A DNA stretch of 64,000 nucleotides from Acidimicrobiia bacterium (GCA_026002935.1 BPGH01000001.1:2693250-2757249); one strand, 5' to 3'. Counted from the stretch's first letter, positions 18,574-28,239 are shown. The notes: generated by a model from the sequence alone, not told the origin. Made by a program: numbers and translations.

Positions 18574-19488
18574 GTGCCGTCGAGCCGGCACCGCCCGGGC
18601 CGTTCGCCCCTGGGCGCGACCACCGTTCGCCGCGAGCCTCGGACCGTGGCCCGCACCGCCGGATCCGTCCCCGGCCGCCCCTGGTACCGCAGGCCGCGCC
18701 GCGTCGGCGCGCTCGTCGCGGCCGCGCTGCTCGCGGGCGCCGCCGTCGCGTTCGCGTTGGCCTGGCGCGGGCGCGGCGCCGAGGAGGCGGACGTCGGCGA
18801 GGCGGTCGAGGAGTACCGCCGGCACCGGGAGGAGGGCGACGCGTCGGGCGGCTTCCTCCTCCCCGCGGCCGGCGTCTACGCGTACGCCGCGCAGGGCACC
18901 GAGCGCCTGTCGTTCCTCGACACCCGCCAGGAGTGGGGCGCGACCCTGCCGGCCACCGTCACCCACGCGGCGGGCTGCTTCACGCTGCGCATCGACTACT
19001 CGACGCACCACTGGCAGGAGTGGGACCTGTGCCCCCGCGGCGCGCGGCTCGAGGAGACCGGCGGGCGCACGTTCCAGCGCTTCGACTTCGTCGCGTTCGA
19101 GGAGTCCGTGCTCGTCGAGCTCACCTGCTCGCCGCCGGGCGTCACGATCGACACGACGGCCGAGCCGGGCGACTCGTGGACCCAGACGTGCCGCGGCGTG
19201 ACCGGCGACGGCACCGAGACGGTGTCGAGCGGCCCCAACACCTTCGTCGGCGTCGAGACCGTGCGCGTCGGGGCGCTCGAGGTCGAGACCTACCGCTACC
19301 GGGCCGACCGGACGATCGGCGGCGACCGGGAGGGACGGGAGCGGTTCGAGACCTGGTACTCGACACGCGACGGGATGCTCGTCAAGGGCACCCGCTCGGT
19401 CGAGGTGCGGTCGCCGTCACCCATCGGGACCGTCACCTACACCGAGGAGGGCTCGTTCGCCCTCACCTCGCTCGAGCCGCGGCGTTGA
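18574..19488 (+). CDS. Membrane-anchored extracytoplasmic protein of unknown function
   Basis: The product (304 residues from this GTG) has an Arg-rich N-terminus, one membrane segment (about residues 46-66) and a beta-rich outer domain containing four Cys (near 148, 170, 199 and 217) that could form disulfides. I do not recognise the domain. A GTG at 18646, nearer the membrane segment, is an equally possible start. It sits 30 bases after the sulfotransferase gene on the same strand, so co-transcription is possible. Confidence 0.65.
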   Translation: MPSSRHRPGRSPLGATTVRREPRTVARTAGSVPGRPWYRRPRRVGALVAAALLAGAAVAFALAWRGRGAEEADVGEAVEEYRRHREEGDASGGFLLPAAGVYAYAAQGTERLSFLDTRQEWGATLPATVTHAAGCFTLRIDYSTHHWQEWDLCPRGARLEETGGRTFQRFDFVAFEESVLVELTCSPPGVTIDTTAEPGDSWTQTCRGVTGDGTETVSSGPNTFVGVETVRVGALEVETYRYRADRTIGGDREGRERFETWYSTRDGMLVKGTRSVEVRSPSPIGTVTYTEEGSFALTSLEPRR

Positions 19489-19503
19489 CCGGCGCGGGCC
19501 GCG

Positions 19504-20127
19504 TCAACGCGCCCAGGCCGCGAGCACCTCGTCGGTCGTCGTGAGCGTCGCGACGAGCGCGAGCGTGTTGTCGAGCACCGCCTGCGCGTACTCGGCGGGC
19601 ACGCCCGCGACGGCGTCACGCGGCATCACCATCTGGTAGCCGCGGTTGACGGCGTCGAACGCGAAGTTCGTCATGCCGATGTTGACCGACACCCCGACGC
19701 CGACGATCGTCGTGACGCCGAGGTTCCGCAGCATCGGGTCGAGCTGCGTGCCGGTCATCGGTCCCAACCCGTGGTGGCGGGGCAACACGACGTCCGACGG
19801 CTCCACGCCGATCTCGTCCGGCACGCGCACGGCGTCGCTGCCGGGCGAGAGCCGTACGGCCGACTTCCGGACGCCGGCGAACAGCCGCGCGTTGCGGTTG
19901 GCGCCGATGCCGTCGTCGCGCGTCTCGGCGGTGCAGTGGAAGACCGGGATCCGCGCGGCGCGCGCGGCACGCGCCAGGCGGGCACAGTTGCGCACCAGTC
20001 CGACGGCGGCCGCGGCCTCCGCCAGCGCGGGCAGGGCCGACGGGCTGCCGACGACGCCGTTCTGCACCTCCTGCAGCACGAGCGCGCTGTGGCGGGGGTC
20101 GACGAGCGACGCGAGGTCGGGCGGCAC
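19504..20127 (-). CDS. Isochorismatase-fold protein lacking the catalytic triad
   Basis: The 207-residue protein follows the cysteine-hydrolase (isochorismatase) fold from ALVLQEVQNGVVG to GVGVSVNIGMTNFAFDAVNRGY. In active enzymes these segments contain the catalytic Asp (IDMQN), Lys and Cys (VCV). Here they read QEVQN, RHHGLGPMTGTQLD with no Lys, and VNIGM with no Cys. It is therefore unlikely to be a standard hydrolase and may bind a ligand or use a different chemistry. A GTG start with TAGCGT (20136-20141) eight bases upstream suggests a leaderless message. Confidence 0.75.
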   Translation of the reverse strand: MPPDLASLVDPRHSALVLQEVQNGVVGSPSALPALAEAAAAVGLVRNCARLARAARAARIPVFHCTAETRDDGIGANRNARLFAGVRKSAVRLSPGSDAVRVPDEIGVEPSDVVLPRHHGLGPMTGTQLDPMLRNLGVTTIVGVGVSVNIGMTNFAFDAVNRGYQMVMPRDAVAGVPAEYAQAVLDNTLALVATLTTTDEVLAAWAR

Positions 20128-20167
20128 GGGACCGAACGCTACCGGCGCGCGGGCGGCGGCCGCGGGG

Positions 20168-20674
20168 CTACAGGCGCGGGATCACGGCGTGCAGCAGGTC
20201 CGCGATCTCGCGTGCGCAGGCGAGGAACACGTCGAGGTCGCCGCCCGCCGGGTCGGCGACGTCCTCCCACGGCTCGAGCCGCACCTCCTGGAGGCGCATC
20301 GCCGCGAGCCGCTCCCACAGTGGCGCGGGCCCCGGCGGCAGGTCGCGGGCGAGGCGCTTGAGCGTCGCGGTGCGCGCCGCGGCGGCGGGGTGGACGCGGC
20401 GCATCCACTGGACGTGCTCGCGGGCGAGCGCGATCACGAGATCGGCCGTGTCGAGCTCCCGCGCGGTCGCCTGGTGGCTCCGGTGGTCGGGGACGGGGAG
20501 CCCGAGCGACGCGATCGCGTCCCGGGTCCGCCAGCTCATCGGCATCCCCTCGATGACGTGGGTGCCGGAGGTCGTGACGCGCAGGCCGGGCACGTGCTCG
20601 CGCAGGATCGCGCCGGCCATGACCGACCGGGCCGCGTTCCCCGTGCACAGCGTGACGACGTGGAGGTCCGGCAC
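20168..20674 (-). CDS. Low-molecular-weight protein tyrosine phosphatase family protein
   Basis: The 168 residues start with the phosphate loop [11 protein letters not shown] (nucleophile Cys near residue 10, Arg near 16, fitting CX5R) and end with a DVADPAGGD segment that supplies the DP general acid. This is the arsenate reductase/LMW-PTP fold; targets might be protein phosphotyrosine or a small phosphate ester. The GTG start lies nine bases after TAGCCT (20684-20689). It is monocistronic or weakly linked to the isochorismatase-fold gene downstream. Confidence 0.85.
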   Translation of the reverse strand: MPDLHVVTLCTGNAARSVMAGAILREHVPGLRVTTSGTHVIEGMPMSWRTRDAIASLGLPVPDHRSHQATARELDTADLVIALAREHVQWMRRVHPAAAARTATLKRLARDLPPGPAPLWERLAAMRLQEVRLEPWEDVADPAGGDLDVFLACAREIADLLHAVIPRL

Positions 20675-20772
20675 CGGCGGGGCAGGCTACGGGACGGACC
20701 CGGCTCGCCGGCGGGTCGAGGGGCGCCGGAGGCGCCCGGCGGGCCAGAATGCACGGCCGAGAGGAGCCGCCC

Positions 20773-21534
20773 GTGCCGTACACGCTCGTCCTGCTCCGCC
20801 ACGGCCAGAGCGCGTGGAACCTGGAGAACCTGTTCACCGGCTGGGTCGACGTCGACCTGACCGACCAGGGCCGGGACGAGGCGCGCCAGGGGGGCGCCGA
20901 CCTGCGGGCGCACGGCGTGCTGCCCGACGTGCTCCACACCTCCGTGCAGGTCCGCGCGATCCGCACCGCGGAGCTCGCCCTCGCCGAGTGCGGCCGGAGC
21001 TGGCTGCCGGTGCGCCGGTCGTGGCGGCTCAACGAGCGCCACTACGGCGACCTGCAGGGTCGGAACAAGAAGGAGACGGCCGAGCGCTACGGCGTCGAGC
21101 AGGTCAAGGTCTGGCGCCGGTCCTACGACGTGCCGCCGCCCCCGCTCGCCGTCGACGACCCGCGCTGGGGCTACGACGCCCGGTACGCGTCGCTCCCGCG
21201 TGACGCGCTCCCGGCCTCGGAGTGCCTGGCGGACGTGCTCCACCGCATGCTCCCCTGGTGGTACGACGCGATCGTCCCCGACCTGCGCGCCGGCGCGACC
21301 GTCCTCGTCGTCGCGCACGGCAACTCGCTGCGCAGCCTCGTGAAGCACCTCGACGGGATGAGCGCCGAGGCGGTCGTGGAACTGAACCTGCCGACCGGCG
21401 AGCCGCTCGTGTACGAGCTCGACGACGACCTGCGGCCGGTCCACGACGTCGGGCCGGGCGGGGTGCGCGGCCGGTACCTCGACCCGGCGCGGGCCCTCGA
21501 CAAGGCGTCGGCGGTGGCGCGGCAGGCCGGGTGA
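20773..21534 (+). CDS. gpmA: 2,3-bisphosphoglycerate-dependent phosphoglycerate mutase
   Basis: The 253-residue enzyme opens with [13 protein letters not shown], whose His is phosphorylated. [38 protein letters not shown] and the second catalytic His in [15 protein letters not shown] are all in place. It interconverts 3- and 2-phosphoglycerate in glycolysis. The GTG at 20773 is preferred because GAGAGGAG precedes it at normal distance; an ATG 24 bases upstream is in frame. The next gene overlaps its stop (GTGA). Confidence 0.93.
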   Translation: MPYTLVLLRHGQSAWNLENLFTGWVDVDLTDQGRDEARQGGADLRAHGVLPDVLHTSVQVRAIRTAELALAECGRSWLPVRRSWRLNERHYGDLQGRNKKETAERYGVEQVKVWRRSYDVPPPPLAVDDPRWGYDARYASLPRDALPASECLADVLHRMLPWWYDAIVPDLRAGATVLVVAHGNSLRSLVKHLDGMSAEAVVELNLPTGEPLVYELDDDLRPVHDVGPGGVRGRYLDPARALDKASAVARQAG

Positions 21535-23552
21535 GGGGTGCCCTCGGCCTGAGCGGCGGGGCCGGCGCCGGGCGCGTCCGCGCGCTCGACGGCCTGCGCG
21601 GCCTGGCGGTCGCGGCGGTGATCGTGTTCCACGCGGACGTCGGCGCGCTGCCCGGCGGGTTCCTCGCGGTGAGCGCGTTCTTCACGCTCTCGGGGTTCCT
21701 CATCACGACGCTGCTCGTGCGCGAGCACGACGCGGAGGGGACGATCCGTCTCGGCGCGTTCTGGGCCCGACGCGCGCGGCGCCTGCTCCCGGCGGCGTTC
21801 GTGACGCTCGCGGCGGTCCTCGCGTTCGGCGGGTTCGCCGCGGACGCGGCACAGGTGCGCGACCTGCGCGGCGACGTGCTCGGCGCGCTCGGCTACGTGG
21901 CCAACTGGCGGTTCCTCGCGGACGGGCGCGACTACACGGAGCTGTTCGACACCCCGTCGCCGGTGCTGCACTTCTGGTCGCTCGCCATCGAGGAGCAGTT
22001 CTACGTGGTGTTCCCGCCGGCGGTGGCGGCGCTCGCGTGGCTCACGCGCGGCTCGCGGGCCGCGCTCGCGGCGGTGTTCGCCGCCGGCGCCGCCGGGTCG
22101 GTGGTGTTGTCGCGCGCGCTGGCCGGCGACCCGAGCCGCGTCTACTTCGGGACCGACACGCGTGCGGCGGAGCTCCTCGTCGGCGCGGTCCTCGCCCTCG
22201 CCGTCGCGGGCCGCCCGGCACCGCGGCGGCGCGGCACGCGGCTCGCGCTCACCGCCGCCGGCGCCGCGGCGCTCGCGGCCGTCGCCGTGCTGTGGTGCAC
22301 CGCCGAGCGCACCGACACCTGGTTGTACCGCGGCGGGTTCGCGCTCCACGCCGTGCTGGTCGCGGTGGTGCTCGCCGCCGTCGTCGCGGGGACCCCGGTC
22401 GCCCGGCCCCTCGCCGCCGCGCCGCTCGTTGCGCTCGGACGCGTCTCGTACGGCGCGTACCTCTACCACTGGCCGCTGTTCCTGTGGCTCACGCCCGAGC
22501 GCGTCGGCCTGCCGGCCCCCCAGCTCCTCGCCCTCCGGTGCCTGCTGACGCTGTCGGCCGCGGTCGTCTCGTACCTGTTCCTCGAACAGCCGGTCCTCGA
22601 CGGGCGGCTGTCGCCGGCCGCCGCCCGCCGCCTCGCCCCGGCCGCCGCCGCGGCGATCGCCGGCGCGCTGGTGCTCGTGACCGTGTCGCCCCCGCCGCCG
22701 CCGTTCGTGCTCGAACCCGTCGCGGCCCGGCCGCCGGCCACCGCACCCGACCCCGCACCACCGCCCGCCCGCGGGCCGGCCGCGCCGCGGGCGGACGCGG
22801 CCGCCCGGGTCGCGGACGCGGCCGGCACGTCGCCGGCGTGGCACCGGCCGCTCGACGCGCCGCGCCCGGTCCGGGTGATGGTCGTCGGCGACTCCGTCGC
22901 GATGACCCTCGGCCGGGGCCTCGAGCTCTTCGCGCGCGAGACGGGCCGCGTGGTGGTGCGCAACGAGGCGCGCAAGTGGTGCAGCCTCGCGCGGTACGCG
23001 CCTCGCATCGCGGGCTACGGCGAGACGCGCCAGTCGGAGGGCTGCGACGACTGGGCGGGACGCTGGCGCGCCGCGATCGACGAGTTCGACCCCGACGCGG
23101 TCGTGGTGCTCTACACGATCTGGGAGCTCGTGCCGCGGCGCGTCCCCGGGCAGGACGCGTTCCTCGAGCCCGGCAGCCCGACGTTCGACCGCTGGCAGCT
23201 GCGCGAGTACGAGGCCGCCGCCGACGTGCTCACCGCGCGCGGCGCGGTCGCGACCTGGCTCACGATCCCGTGCTCGCCCGACACGCCCGGCGGGCCGGAC
23301 ACGCCGCTCGCGCGCGTCAACGGCGGCACCATCGCCCGCCTCGACCGCCGCCGCGACGACGTGCGCGTGCTCGACCTCGCGGGCCGGATCTGCCCGGGCG
23401 GTGCGTTCGGCCCGTCCCTCGCCACGCCCGGCGCGCTCCCCGACGGCCGACACTTCTCCGACGCCGGCGCGCTCGAGGCGGCGCGCTGGATGATGCCGGT
23501 CCTGCTCGGCGACGCGGCCGAGGCGGGCGACGCGCCGGCGGCGAATCCCTGA
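21531..23552 (+). CDS. OafA/YrhL-type membrane acyltransferase with C-terminal SGNH domain
   Basis: The 673-residue protein has an acyltransferase-3 module of about ten membrane segments ([20 protein letters not shown], then [11 protein letters not shown] and [17 protein letters not shown]). A Pro/Ala-rich linker follows, then a periplasmic SGNH hydrolase-like domain with block [10 protein letters not shown] (about 458) and the catalytic Asp-x-x-His in DGRHFSDAG (about 640). Such proteins move acetyl or other acyl groups across the membrane onto surface glycans. The GTG overlaps the stop of the mutase gene, so it is probably translationally coupled to it. Confidence 0.9.
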   Translation: MRGALGLSGGAGAGRVRALDGLRGLAVAAVIVFHADVGALPGGFLAVSAFFTLSGFLITTLLVREHDAEGTIRLGAFWARRARRLLPAAFVTLAAVLAFGGFAADAAQVRDLRGDVLGALGYVANWRFLADGRDYTELFDTPSPVLHFWSLAIEEQFYVVFPPAVAALAWLTRGSRAALAAVFAAGAAGSVVLSRALAGDPSRVYFGTDTRAAELLVGAVLALAVAGRPAPRRRGTRLALTAAGAAALAAVAVLWCTAERTDTWLYRGGFALHAVLVAVVLAAVVAGTPVARPLAAAPLVALGRVSYGAYLYHWPLFLWLTPERVGLPAPQLLALRCLLTLSAAVVSYLFLEQPVLDGRLSPAAARRLAPAAAAAIAGALVLVTVSPPPPPFVLEPVAARPPATAPDPAPPPARGPAAPRADAAARVADAAGTSPAWHRPLDAPRPVRVMVVGDSVAMTLGRGLELFARETGRVVVRNEARKWCSLARYAPRIAGYGETRQSEGCDDWAGRWRAAIDEFDPDAVVVLYTIWELVPRRVPGQDAFLEPGSPTFDRWQLREYEAAADVLTARGAVATWLTIPCSPDTPGGPDTPLARVNGGTIARLDRRRDDVRVLDLAGRICPGGAFGPSLATPGALPDGRHFSDAGALEAARWMMPVLLGDAAEAGDAPAANP

Positions 23553-23564
23553 CCCGCCCGGCGC

Positions 23565-24074
23565 TCAGGCGGGCACGGCGCGCACCAGCGGGACCGGCTC
23601 CGCGAACCCGCGCACGTAGACCGGGCCGAGCGGTTCGTACGCGACCCCGGCGAGCGGGCCGACGACCTCGGCCACGGCGCCCGAGCACAGCACCTCGGAC
23701 GGGCCCGCGAGGTCGACGATGCGGGCGGCGAGGTTCACGTCCCGCCCGATGATGTCGTCGCCGCGGCGCTGCGGCCGCCCCCAGTGCAGCCCGACGCGCA
23801 GCCACAGCGGCAGCTCGCCGTCCGACTCCTCGTCGAGCCGCCGCTGGAGCGCGAGGCAGCTGCGCAGCGCCTCGGCCGCGTCGTCGAACCACAGCAGGAG
23901 CCCGTCACCCAGCTCCTTGACGATCCGGCCGCACGCGGGCAGCGCGCCGCGCACCGCGCGCTCCTGCCGCTCGAGCAGCGCGAGCGCCAGCTCGTCGCCG
24001 TGCGTGTCGGTCAGCTCCGTGAACCCGACGATGTCGGTGAACGCGATCGCCCCGGTCGTCACCGTCACCGGCAT
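23565..24074 (-). CDS. Stand-alone class III adenylate/guanylate cyclase catalytic domain
   Basis: The 169 residues are just a cyclase homology domain. Metal-binding Asp occurs in FTDIVGFTEL and KELGDGLLLWF, the base-selecting Lys precedes the latter, and the transition-state Asn/Arg are in GRDVNLAARI. All catalytic residues look intact, so it could make cAMP as a homodimer. There is no sensor or membrane domain. Its start lies inside the end of the DUF4097 gene (10-base overlap), tying the two together. Confidence 0.85.
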   Translation of the reverse strand: MPVTVTTGAIAFTDIVGFTELTDTHGDELALALLERQERAVRGALPACGRIVKELGDGLLLWFDDAAEALRSCLALQRRLDEESDGELPLWLRVGLHWGRPQRRGDDIIGRDVNLAARIVDLAGPSEVLCSGAVAEVVGPLAGVAYEPLGPVYVRGFAEPVPLVRAVPA

Positions 24075-24733
24075 CGCACTCGGATCGTCCCGCTCACCGT
24101 CTTGACGTCGACCTCGCCGTCCTCGCCGTGCTCGCACTCGGCCCGGACCGACCCGTTCACCGACCGCAGCCTCGCCCGCGGGCTGCACCCGGCGGGCAGC
24201 ACGACCTCGACCGCGCCCGAGACGCTGCGGGCGACGAACCGGCCCTGCGCACGCGCCCCGATCGAGATCGCCCCGGACACCGTCTTGACGTCGGCGCCGC
24301 CCACCTCGTCGGCCTGCACGGAGCCCGACACCGCGGCGACCGCCGCGTGCGCGGCCCGGCCGATGCGCACGCTCCCGCTCCCCACGACCACCCGGCAGGT
24401 GCCGTCGCACGCGTGCACCGCGACGCTGCCCGAGGCGGTGCGCGCGTCCAGCTCGGCCGCCCGGGCGACGTCGATGCTGCCGCTGCCGCAGGTCACCCGC
24501 ACCGCCCCGGGCTCGCCGTGCACCTCGACGGAACCGGTCCTCGACCCGACCACCACGTCGGCGCCGCGCGCGCACCGGACCTCGACGGTGCGGCTCCCGC
24601 CGCGCACGAGGACGTCGCCGTCGGGGTGCCGCTCGGCGGCGCCGCCCTCGACCTCGACGCCCTCGTCGAGCACCGCGTGGACGCGGACGAGGCCGCTCCT
24701 GCTCTCGACCCGGACGCGCAGGCCGCCTGCCAC
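24065..24733 (-). CDS. DUF4097-family beta-repeat protein
   Basis: The 222-residue protein is built from repeated short strands with a GS/SGS turn (GSRTGSVEVHG, GSGSIDVARA, ASGSVAVHAC, GSGSVRIGRA, VSGSVQADEV, VSGAISIGAR, VNGSVRAEC, VSGTIRVRC), the pattern of DUF4097 beta-helical or adhesin-like domains. No signal peptide or membrane segment is visible, so it is probably cytoplasmic. It overlaps the downstream cyclase by ten bases, which hints at a joint regulatory role (inference). Confidence 0.8.
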   Translation of the reverse strand: MAGGLRVRVESRSGLVRVHAVLDEGVEVEGGAAERHPDGDVLVRGGSRTVEVRCARGADVVVGSRTGSVEVHGEPGAVRVTCGSGSIDVARAAELDARTASGSVAVHACDGTCRVVVGSGSVRIGRAAHAAVAAVSGSVQADEVGGADVKTVSGAISIGARAQGRFVARSVSGAVEVVLPAGCSPRARLRSVNGSVRAECEHGEDGEVDVKTVSGTIRVRCR

Positions 24734-24755
24734 GGGCCGAGCCTAGGCTCGCGAC

Positions 24756-25184
24756 ATGGCGCTCACCGAGGAGGAGCAGGCGGCGTGGCGCGAGCGGATG
24801 CGCACGCTGATGGTGCGCACCCGCTTCATCGAGTCGATGGGGACGACCGTGGAGGAGTGGGGCCCCGACGGTGTGCGGCTGCGGGTCCCGTTCTCCGACC
24901 ACCTGACGAACGACGGCAAGGAGTACCACGGCGGCGCCGTCGCGGCACTCGTCGACACCGCCGGCGCGGCGGCGGTGTGGGCGGGCCACGACTTCGACAA
25001 GGGCCTGCGCGCGTCGACGGTCACCATGACCGTCAACTACACCGGCCGGGCCGAGGGCGACCTGGTCGCCACGGCGCGCTGCGTCAAGCGCGGGCGCGAC
25101 ACCCACTTCTCGGAGATCCGCGTCGAGGACTCGCGCGGCCGGCTCGTCGCGACCGGGAGCCTCGTGTACCGGATCGTCCCCTGA
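24756..25184 (+). CDS. PaaI-family hotdog thioesterase
   Basis: The 142-residue protein has the single hotdog domain with KEYHGGAVAALVDTAGAAAVW, where the HGG loop and Asp form the acyl-CoA thioesterase site, and a closing SLVYRIV strand. It probably hydrolyses aryl- or acyl-CoA. TAGGCT at 24744-24749, six bases before the ATG, marks a leaderless promoter. It is divergent from the DUF4097 gene and precedes the transporter operon by 80 bases. Confidence 0.87.
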   Translation: MALTEEEQAAWRERMRTLMVRTRFIESMGTTVEEWGPDGVRLRVPFSDHLTNDGKEYHGGAVAALVDTAGAAAVWAGHDFDKGLRASTVTMTVNYTGRAEGDLVATARCVKRGRDTHFSEIRVEDSRGRLVATGSLVYRIVP

Positions 25185-25224
25185 GGCCCGGGTCGTCCGC
25201 TCCGCGTGCCCTCCGGGACCGGTC

Positions 25225-25253
25225 TTGCACGCGGTGTGAAGGATTCGTAGGGT
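25225..25253 (+). promoter_or_regulatory. Sigma-70-like promoter of the TetR-transporter operon
   Basis: TTGCAC (25225-25230) and TAGGGT (25248-25253) are separated by 17 bases, one of the best -35/-10 pairs in the window. A 24-codon ORF starts nine bases after the -10, followed by tetR and the transporter genes. Confidence 0.6.
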
Positions 25254-25262
25254 GACCGCCCG

Positions 25263-25337
25263 ATGAGCGAGGGCCACGGGGGGACGGCGCGCCACCGGCG
25301 ACGCCCGGACGCGGCCCGAGCGGGCGGCCCGCGGTGA
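25263..25337 (+). CDS. Possible 24-residue leader peptide overlapping tetR
   Basis: An ATG nine bases after the TAGGGT -10 opens a 24-codon frame (MSEGHGG, then an Arg-rich stretch and RAGGPR). Its TGA overlaps the GTG of the TetR gene. This position suits a leaderless short ORF that delivers ribosomes to the regulator gene. There is no homology evidence for the peptide itself. Confidence 0.35.
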   Translation: MSEGHGGTARHRRRPDAARAGGPR

Positions 25338-25930
25338 GCGTGACCCCCGTCAGCGACGGCCGCACCGCCCGCTCGCGGCGCACCCGGGTCGCGGTCGTCG
25401 ACGCCGTCCTGCGGCTCCTGCGCTCCGGCAAGCTCCGCCCGACCGCGCGCGAGATCGCCAGCGAGGCCGGCGTCTCCGTCCGCTCGGTCTACGTGCACTT
25501 CGACGACCTCGACGACCTGTTCGTCGCGGCCGCGGAGCGCCAGTACGAGCTGCTGCGGCCGCTGCTCGTCACGGTGCCGGCCACGGGCCCGCTGCGCGAG
25601 CGCGCCCGCGCGCTCGCGCGTGCGCGCGGCACGATCTTCGAGACCGTCGGCGAGGTGCGCCGCGCCGCGCACGTGCACGCCCCGTTCTCCCCCGCGCTGG
25701 CCGCGCGGCTGTCGGTCGCGCGCGAGTGGTCCCACGCGGAGCTGCGGCGGGTCTTCGCCGCCGAGCTCGCCGGCCTCGGCGAACCCGCGCGGACCCGCCG
25801 CCTGGCCGCGCTGCACGTGCTCACCGGCCCCGACGCGTGGGCCGAGCTGCGGGCGACCCCGCTCGACGAGGAGGCCGCCGCCGACGCGACGGCGTACGCG
25901 ATCGTCGCCCTGTTGGAGGCACGGCCGTGA
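25334..25930 (+). CDS. TetR/AcrR family transcriptional regulator
   Basis: The 198 residues have an N-terminal helix-turn-helix (RRTRVAVVDAVLRLL, then REIASEAGVSVRSVYVHF at about 40-57 and DDLDDLF) and a variable helical ligand domain, as in TetR repressors. It is the first full gene of the operon and overlaps the permease gene by four bases, so it most likely senses the transported compound or a CoA derivative of it and controls its own operon. The ligand is unknown. Confidence 0.88.
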   Translation: MSVTPVSDGRTARSRRTRVAVVDAVLRLLRSGKLRPTAREIASEAGVSVRSVYVHFDDLDDLFVAAAERQYELLRPLLVTVPATGPLRERARALARARGTIFETVGEVRRAAHVHAPFSPALAARLSVAREWSHAELRRVFAAELAGLGEPARTRRLAALHVLTGPDAWAELRATPLDEEAAADATAYAIVALLEARP

Positions 25931-28239
25931 GCACGCGCGCCGACGGCGCCGTCGCGGCGACGGCGGCGGCGCTCGCCGCCGGCACCCTGGCCTCGGTGGC
26001 GGTCCTCGGGCTCGAGCCGGGCCGGGGGACCGAGCTCGTGCTGTGCGCCGTCGCCGTCGGTGCGCTCGTAGCGTTCGACGTGCGCGCCGACGGTCGCCTG
26101 GCCCGGCTCTCGTGGCTCGTCCCCCTCCTCGCGATGCTCGCCGTCGCGGACGTGTTCTGGAGCCCCAGCCGGGGCGTGGTGCTCCAGGGCGCGGTGATCG
26201 GCGCGCTGACCGCGCTCATGGCCGTGGGGCTCGCGGTCGTGTACCGCGCGAACCGGATCATCAACTTCGCACAGGGCGACCTCGGCGCGGTCCCCGCGGT
26301 GTTCGTGCTCCTGCTCCTCGCCGGCGACGCGCCGGGCGGTGCCCCCCACTGGATGACCGGCCTCCCCTACCCGGTCGCGTTCGCGCTCGGGGTCGCGGCG
26401 GCGGCCTTCGTCGGGTTCGTCGTGGAGCGCACGATCATCAACCGCTTCTCCCGCTCGCCGCGGCTCGTGCTCACGGTGGCGACGATCGGGCTCGCGCAGC
26501 TCCTCACCGCACTGACGCTCTTCATGCCGGGCTGGTTCGGCCTCGACGCGCTGCAGATCCCCACGCTCGACCCGCCCTTCGACGCGACGATGACGGTCGG
26601 CGGCGTCAACTTCGACGAGAACTGGGTCATGGTGATGGTCACCGTGCCGGTCGTGCTGACGCTGCTCGCCCTGTTCCTCCGGTACACGCGCACCGGCATC
26701 GCCGTGCGGGCCGTCGCGGAGCGGGCCGACCGCGCGTCCACCCTCGGCGTGCCCATCGGGCGCGTCCAGTCCACGGTGTGGGTGATCGTCGCGGTGTTCG
26801 CGTTCGTCACGATCTTCCTGCGCACCGGCGTCGCGAGCTTCCCGGTCGGCAGCGCGCTGGGGACCAGCGTGCTCGTCCCCGCGCTGGCGGCGGCCGTGAT
26901 CGGCCGCATGGAGCACTTCGCACGCATCACCGCCGCGGCGGTCGGCCTCGGCGTCGTGGAACAGGCGATCGTCATCGACACCGGACGGCGGGTCGAGGTG
27001 TTCCCGGTGCTGTTCCTGTTCGTCGTCGCCGGTCTCGCCCTCAACCGCCGCCGGCGCGAGAGCCGCGTCGTGGACCAGGCGGTCTCGACCTGGCAGGCCG
27101 CTCCCGAGATGCGGCCGATCCCCAAGCAGCTCCGGCGGCTGCCCGAGGTGCGCTGGCCGCGCCTCGCCCTGTTCGCGGCCGTCGGGGTGTTCGTCGTCAC
27201 CCTGCCGCTGTGGATGTCGAACGCCCGGCTCACGATCGCGACCGCGACCGCGATCATCGGCCTCGTCGCGGTCAGCCTGGTGGTGCTGACCGGCTGGGCC
27301 GGGCACGTGAGCCTCGGCCAGCTGGCGTTCGCCGGGATCGGCGCCGCGACGGCCGTGTACCTCACCCAGGAGGTCCGGCTCGTGTTCTTCTGGGCGCTGG
27401 TCGCGGCCGGCGCGGTCGGGGCGCTCGTCGCGGTCGCGGTCGGGCTGCCGGCCGTGCGGGCGGGCGGGCTCACCTATGCCGTCACGACGCTCACGCTCAC
27501 GCTCCCCGTCGCCTACTGGCTCCTCAACACCGAGTACTTCGAGTGGGTGCCGCGGGGCCGGTTCGAGCACGAGGCGGAGCTGTTCCCGGGCGTCGTGGTC
27601 GACTCGCCGCGCGCGTTCTACACGGTGAGCCTGGTCGCGCTCGCGATCGCCGTCGCCGCCGCGGTCGCGATGCGCCGGAGCCGCACGGGGCGCCTGCTGA
27701 TCGCGCTGCGCGACAACCCGCGCGGCGCCGAGGCGTACGGCGTGAACGCGATCCGGTCGACGCTCGTCGGCTTCGCGTTCTCGGGGTTCCTCGCGGCCGT
27801 CGCCGGCGCACTGTTCGTGCACAACCAGCACTTCGTGAACCAGAACTTCGGCTTCGCCAACCCCTTCTCCCCGGAGGAGTCGATTCGCGTGTTCGCGATC
27901 GTCGTGATCGGCGGGCTCGGGTCGGTGCCCGGGGCGATCCTCGGCACCGTCTACGTCTTCTTCGTGCAGTACGAGCTGCCGTACGAGTGGCGGTTCCTGG
28001 CGACCGGCGTCGGGCTGCTGCTCGTCCTGCTGATCCTCCCGGGCGGCCTCGGCGCCGGCCTGGCCGAGGGCCGCGACGGGCTGTTGCGGTTCGTCGCGCG
28101 GCGGCGCGGGATCGTGGTCCCGAGCCTGCTGGCCGACCGCAAGGTCGAGGACGTCCCGGCTTCGGCCGACCTCGCGTCCGCGGTCGCGGACGCGACCGAG
28201 CGGCCGGAGATCGAGGAGATCGCGGAGTTGCAGCAGTGA
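25927..28239 (+). CDS. Fused LivH-LivM branched-chain-type ABC permease
   Basis: The 770-residue membrane protein joins the two permeases of a hydrophobic amino acid transporter. The LivH half contains YRANRIINFAQGDLGAVPA (about 108-126) and the coupling-helix region RAVAERADRASTLGV. After a cytoplasmic linker with RRLPEVRWPR (about 400), the LivM half contains GWAGHVSLGQLAFAGIGAA (about 456-474) and RDNPRGAEAYGVNAIRSTL. Separate genes are the rule in E. coli, although LivHM fusions exist. The GTG overlaps the tetR stop (GTGA), and its own stop overlaps the next start in the same way. Confidence 0.92.
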   Translation: MSTRADGAVAATAAALAAGTLASVAVLGLEPGRGTELVLCAVAVGALVAFDVRADGRLARLSWLVPLLAMLAVADVFWSPSRGVVLQGAVIGALTALMAVGLAVVYRANRIINFAQGDLGAVPAVFVLLLLAGDAPGGAPHWMTGLPYPVAFALGVAAAAFVGFVVERTIINRFSRSPRLVLTVATIGLAQLLTALTLFMPGWFGLDALQIPTLDPPFDATMTVGGVNFDENWVMVMVTVPVVLTLLALFLRYTRTGIAVRAVAERADRASTLGVPIGRVQSTVWVIVAVFAFVTIFLRTGVASFPVGSALGTSVLVPALAAAVIGRMEHFARITAAAVGLGVVEQAIVIDTGRRVEVFPVLFLFVVAGLALNRRRRESRVVDQAVSTWQAAPEMRPIPKQLRRLPEVRWPRLALFAAVGVFVVTLPLWMSNARLTIATATAIIGLVAVSLVVLTGWAGHVSLGQLAFAGIGAATAVYLTQEVRLVFFWALVAAGAVGALVAVAVGLPAVRAGGLTYAVTTLTLTLPVAYWLLNTEYFEWVPRGRFEHEAELFPGVVVDSPRAFYTVSLVALAIAVAAAVAMRRSRTGRLLIALRDNPRGAEAYGVNAIRSTLVGFAFSGFLAAVAGALFVHNQHFVNQNFGFANPFSPEESIRVFAIVVIGGLGSVPGAILGTVYVFFVQYELPYEWRFLATGVGLLLVLLILPGGLGAGLAEGRDGLLRFVARRRGIVVPSLLADRKVEDVPASADLASAVADATERPEIEEIAELQQ

